Shown here: one piece after another, positions 62,658 through 64,000 of the stretch | Numbering within the stretch: position 1 is the first letter of the stretch | Layout of the letters: every line of letters starts with the position of its first letter | Notes under the pieces: model-generated | The model's database searches: none | Seen by the model: only the letters and a program-made list of their open reading frames with translations | Told to the model about the DNA's origin: nothing | Source: Dryocola boscaweniae | GTDB lineage: Bacteria > Pseudomonadota > Gammaproteobacteria > Enterobacterales > Enterobacteriaceae | DNA length: 64,000 nt | NCBI RefSeq assembly: GCF_025215095.1 | Contig: NZ_JALHAP010000070.1 | Span: 1-64,000, forward strand | Direction: 5' to 3' | Translations under genes and position numbers: made by a program

Positions 62658-64000
62658 ATTTTTACCCGAGTCGCTAATTTTTGCCGCAAGGTGCTTAACC
62701 GCGATGATGTCGTGGCTGAGGAGAATGAAGATCTCCCGCAAATCACGGTCATTCCGCGTGACCAGCACGCTATCTCCCGCAAAGATATCAGTGAAAATGC
62801 CCTCAAGGTGCTCTATCGTCTGAATAAAGCAGGCTACGAGGCATACCTTGTTGGCGGCGGCGTCCGTGACCTTCTGCTTGGCAAAAAACCGAAAGATTTT
62901 GACGTGACAACCAGCGCCACGCCGGATCAGGTGCGTAAACTCTTCCGCAACTGCCGCCTGGTAGGCCGTCGTTTCCGCCTGGCTCATGTCATGTTTGGGC
63001 CGGAAATCATCGAAGTCGCCACCTTCCGCGGTCACCACGAAGAGCAAAAAGCCGATCGTCAGACCTCGCAAACCGGTCAAAACGGCATGCTGCTGCGCGA
63101 TAACATCTTCGGTTCCATCGAAGAAGACGCCCAGCGCCGCGACTTCACCATCAACAGCCTCTATTACAGCGTGGCGGATTTTTCGGTCCGCGATTACGTC
63201 GGCGGCCTGCGCGATTTGCGCAACGGCGTGATTCGTCTGATTGGCGATCCGGAAACGCGCTACCGTGAAGACCCGGTGCGTATGCTGCGGGCGGTCCGCT
63301 TTGCAGCCAAGCTGAATATGACTATCAGCCCGGAAACCGGCGACCCCATTCCGCGCCTCGCTACGCTGATTAACGACGTGCCGCCTGCGCGCCTGTTCGA
63401 AGAGTCCCTGAAGCTGCTTCAGGCGGGCCACGGCTACGCCACCTACGAACTGCTGCGCGAATATCAGCTATTCCAGCCGCTATTCCCGATTATCACCCGG
63501 TACTTTACCGAACAGGGCGACAGCCCGATGGAGCACATGATTGCTCAAGTGCTGAAGAACACCGATAACCGCATTCAGAATGATATGCGCGTTAATCCGG
63601 CGTTCCTGTTCTCCGCCATGTTCTGGTATCCACAGCTTGAGATGGCACAGAAACTCACCCAGGAAAGCGGCCTCGCTTATATGGACGCGTTCGCCCTGGC
63701 GATGAACGAAGTGCTGGATGAAGCCTGCCGTGCGCTGGCGATTCCGAAACGCATTACTACGCTTGTACGCGATATCTGGAGCCTGCAACTGCGTCTGTCG
63801 CGTCGTCAGGGAAAACGCGCCTGGAAGCTGATGGAGCACCCTAAATTCCGTGCCGCGTACGATCTGCTGGCCTTACGCGCCGAAGTGGAAAACAACCAGG
63901 AGCTGCTGCGCCTGACCAAATGGTGGGGCGAGTTCCAGGTAGCCGCGCCGCCGGCCCAGAAAGATATGCTCAATGATTTGGGTGATGAACCCGCAGCGCG
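62658..64000 (+). CDS. pcnB: Poly(A) polymerase I (partial, runs off the window)
   Basis: Adds poly(A) tails to RNA 3' ends to promote decay. Class II CCA-adding/poly(A) polymerase motifs are seen as [33 protein letters not shown] and [16 protein letters not shown]. The frame stays open from 62658 to the window end (447 codons); about 18 residues of the basic C terminus are missing. No ATG or TTG fits the N terminus. ATT at 62658-62660, after GAGGTGG, gives [12 protein letters not shown], the sequence of E. coli pcnB, which is known to start at AUU. Confidence 0.95.
   Translation, partial: MFTRVANFCRKVLNRDDVVAEENEDLPQITVIPRDQHAISRKDISENALKVLYRLNKAGYEAYLVGGGVRDLLLGKKPKDFDVTTSATPDQVRKLFRNCRLVGRRFRLAHVMFGPEIIEVATFRGHHEEQKADRQTSQTGQNGMLLRDNIFGSIEEDAQRRDFTINSLYYSVADFSVRDYVGGLRDLRNGVIRLIGDPETRYREDPVRMLRAVRFAAKLNMTISPETGDPIPRLATLINDVPPARLFEESLKLLQAGHGYATYELLREYQLFQPLFPIITRYFTEQGDSPMEHMIAQVLKNTDNRIQNDMRVNPAFLFSAMFWYPQLEMAQKLTQESGLAYMDAFALAMNEVLDEACRALAIPKRITTLVRDIWSLQLRLSRRQGKRAWKLMEHPKFRAAYDLLALRAEVENNQELLRLTKWWGEFQVAAPPAQKDMLNDLGDEPAA

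Overview
The window is a 64 kb stretch of core chromosome from an enterobacterium (family Enterobacteriaceae). Gene content and order match the region from pcnB to the gmhB end of the rrnH region in Escherichia coli K-12 almost gene for gene, written here in the opposite orientation. Protein lengths usually agree with the K-12 proteins within a few residues. Several differences show that it is not E. coli or a close relative: a c-type cytochrome gene sits between rof and tilS, yaeF and yaeI are missing, FhuA and BamA have divergent surface loops, and an ERIC element and a REP pair occupy intergenic gaps. The genus cannot be fixed from this sequence alone. All comparisons with K-12 are from memory, not from an alignment run.

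Layout. 1-292: P1/P2 promoters and boxA leader of an rRNA operon reading leftward out of the window. 293-9400: gmhB, the MetJ-regulated metNIQ methionine importer, rcsF-trmO, proS, the leftward yaeQ-arfB-nlpE group, yaeP-rof, and the extra cytochrome c gene. 9396-13356: tilS, a glyoxalase-fold gene and lysine decarboxylase. 13473-28150: the large leftward envelope and lipid cluster (uppS, cdsA, rseP, bamA, skp, lpxD, fabZ, lpxA, lpxB, rnhB, dnaE, accA), with a sigma-E promoter inside rseP. 28337-33019: dxr, frr, pyrH, tsf, rpsB (all leftward) with the rpsB leader. 33330-38353: map, glnD, ERIC element, dapD, yaeH (rightward). 38397-42820: cdaR, sigma-E-controlled degP, dgt (leftward). 42915-45050: mtnN-btuF-yadS. 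45114-48454: REP pair, erpA, clcA, hemL. 48498-54408: Fur-controlled ferrichrome genes fhuACDB. 54621-59674: mrcB (PBP1B) and hrpB. 59748-64000: thpR-sfsA, dksA-gluQ, and pcnB starting at a rare AUU codon and cut off by the window edge.

Most of the window is housekeeping: lipid A, phospholipid and outer-membrane protein biogenesis, translation, methionine, iron and B12 uptake, and DAP/lysine metabolism. I see no prophage, insertion sequence, CRISPR array, toxin-antitoxin pair or defence island, and no convincing new system. The observations that deserve a second look are the cytochrome gene coupled to tilS, the ERIC element directly in front of dapD, the remodelled FhuA and BamA loops, and the use of unusual start codons.
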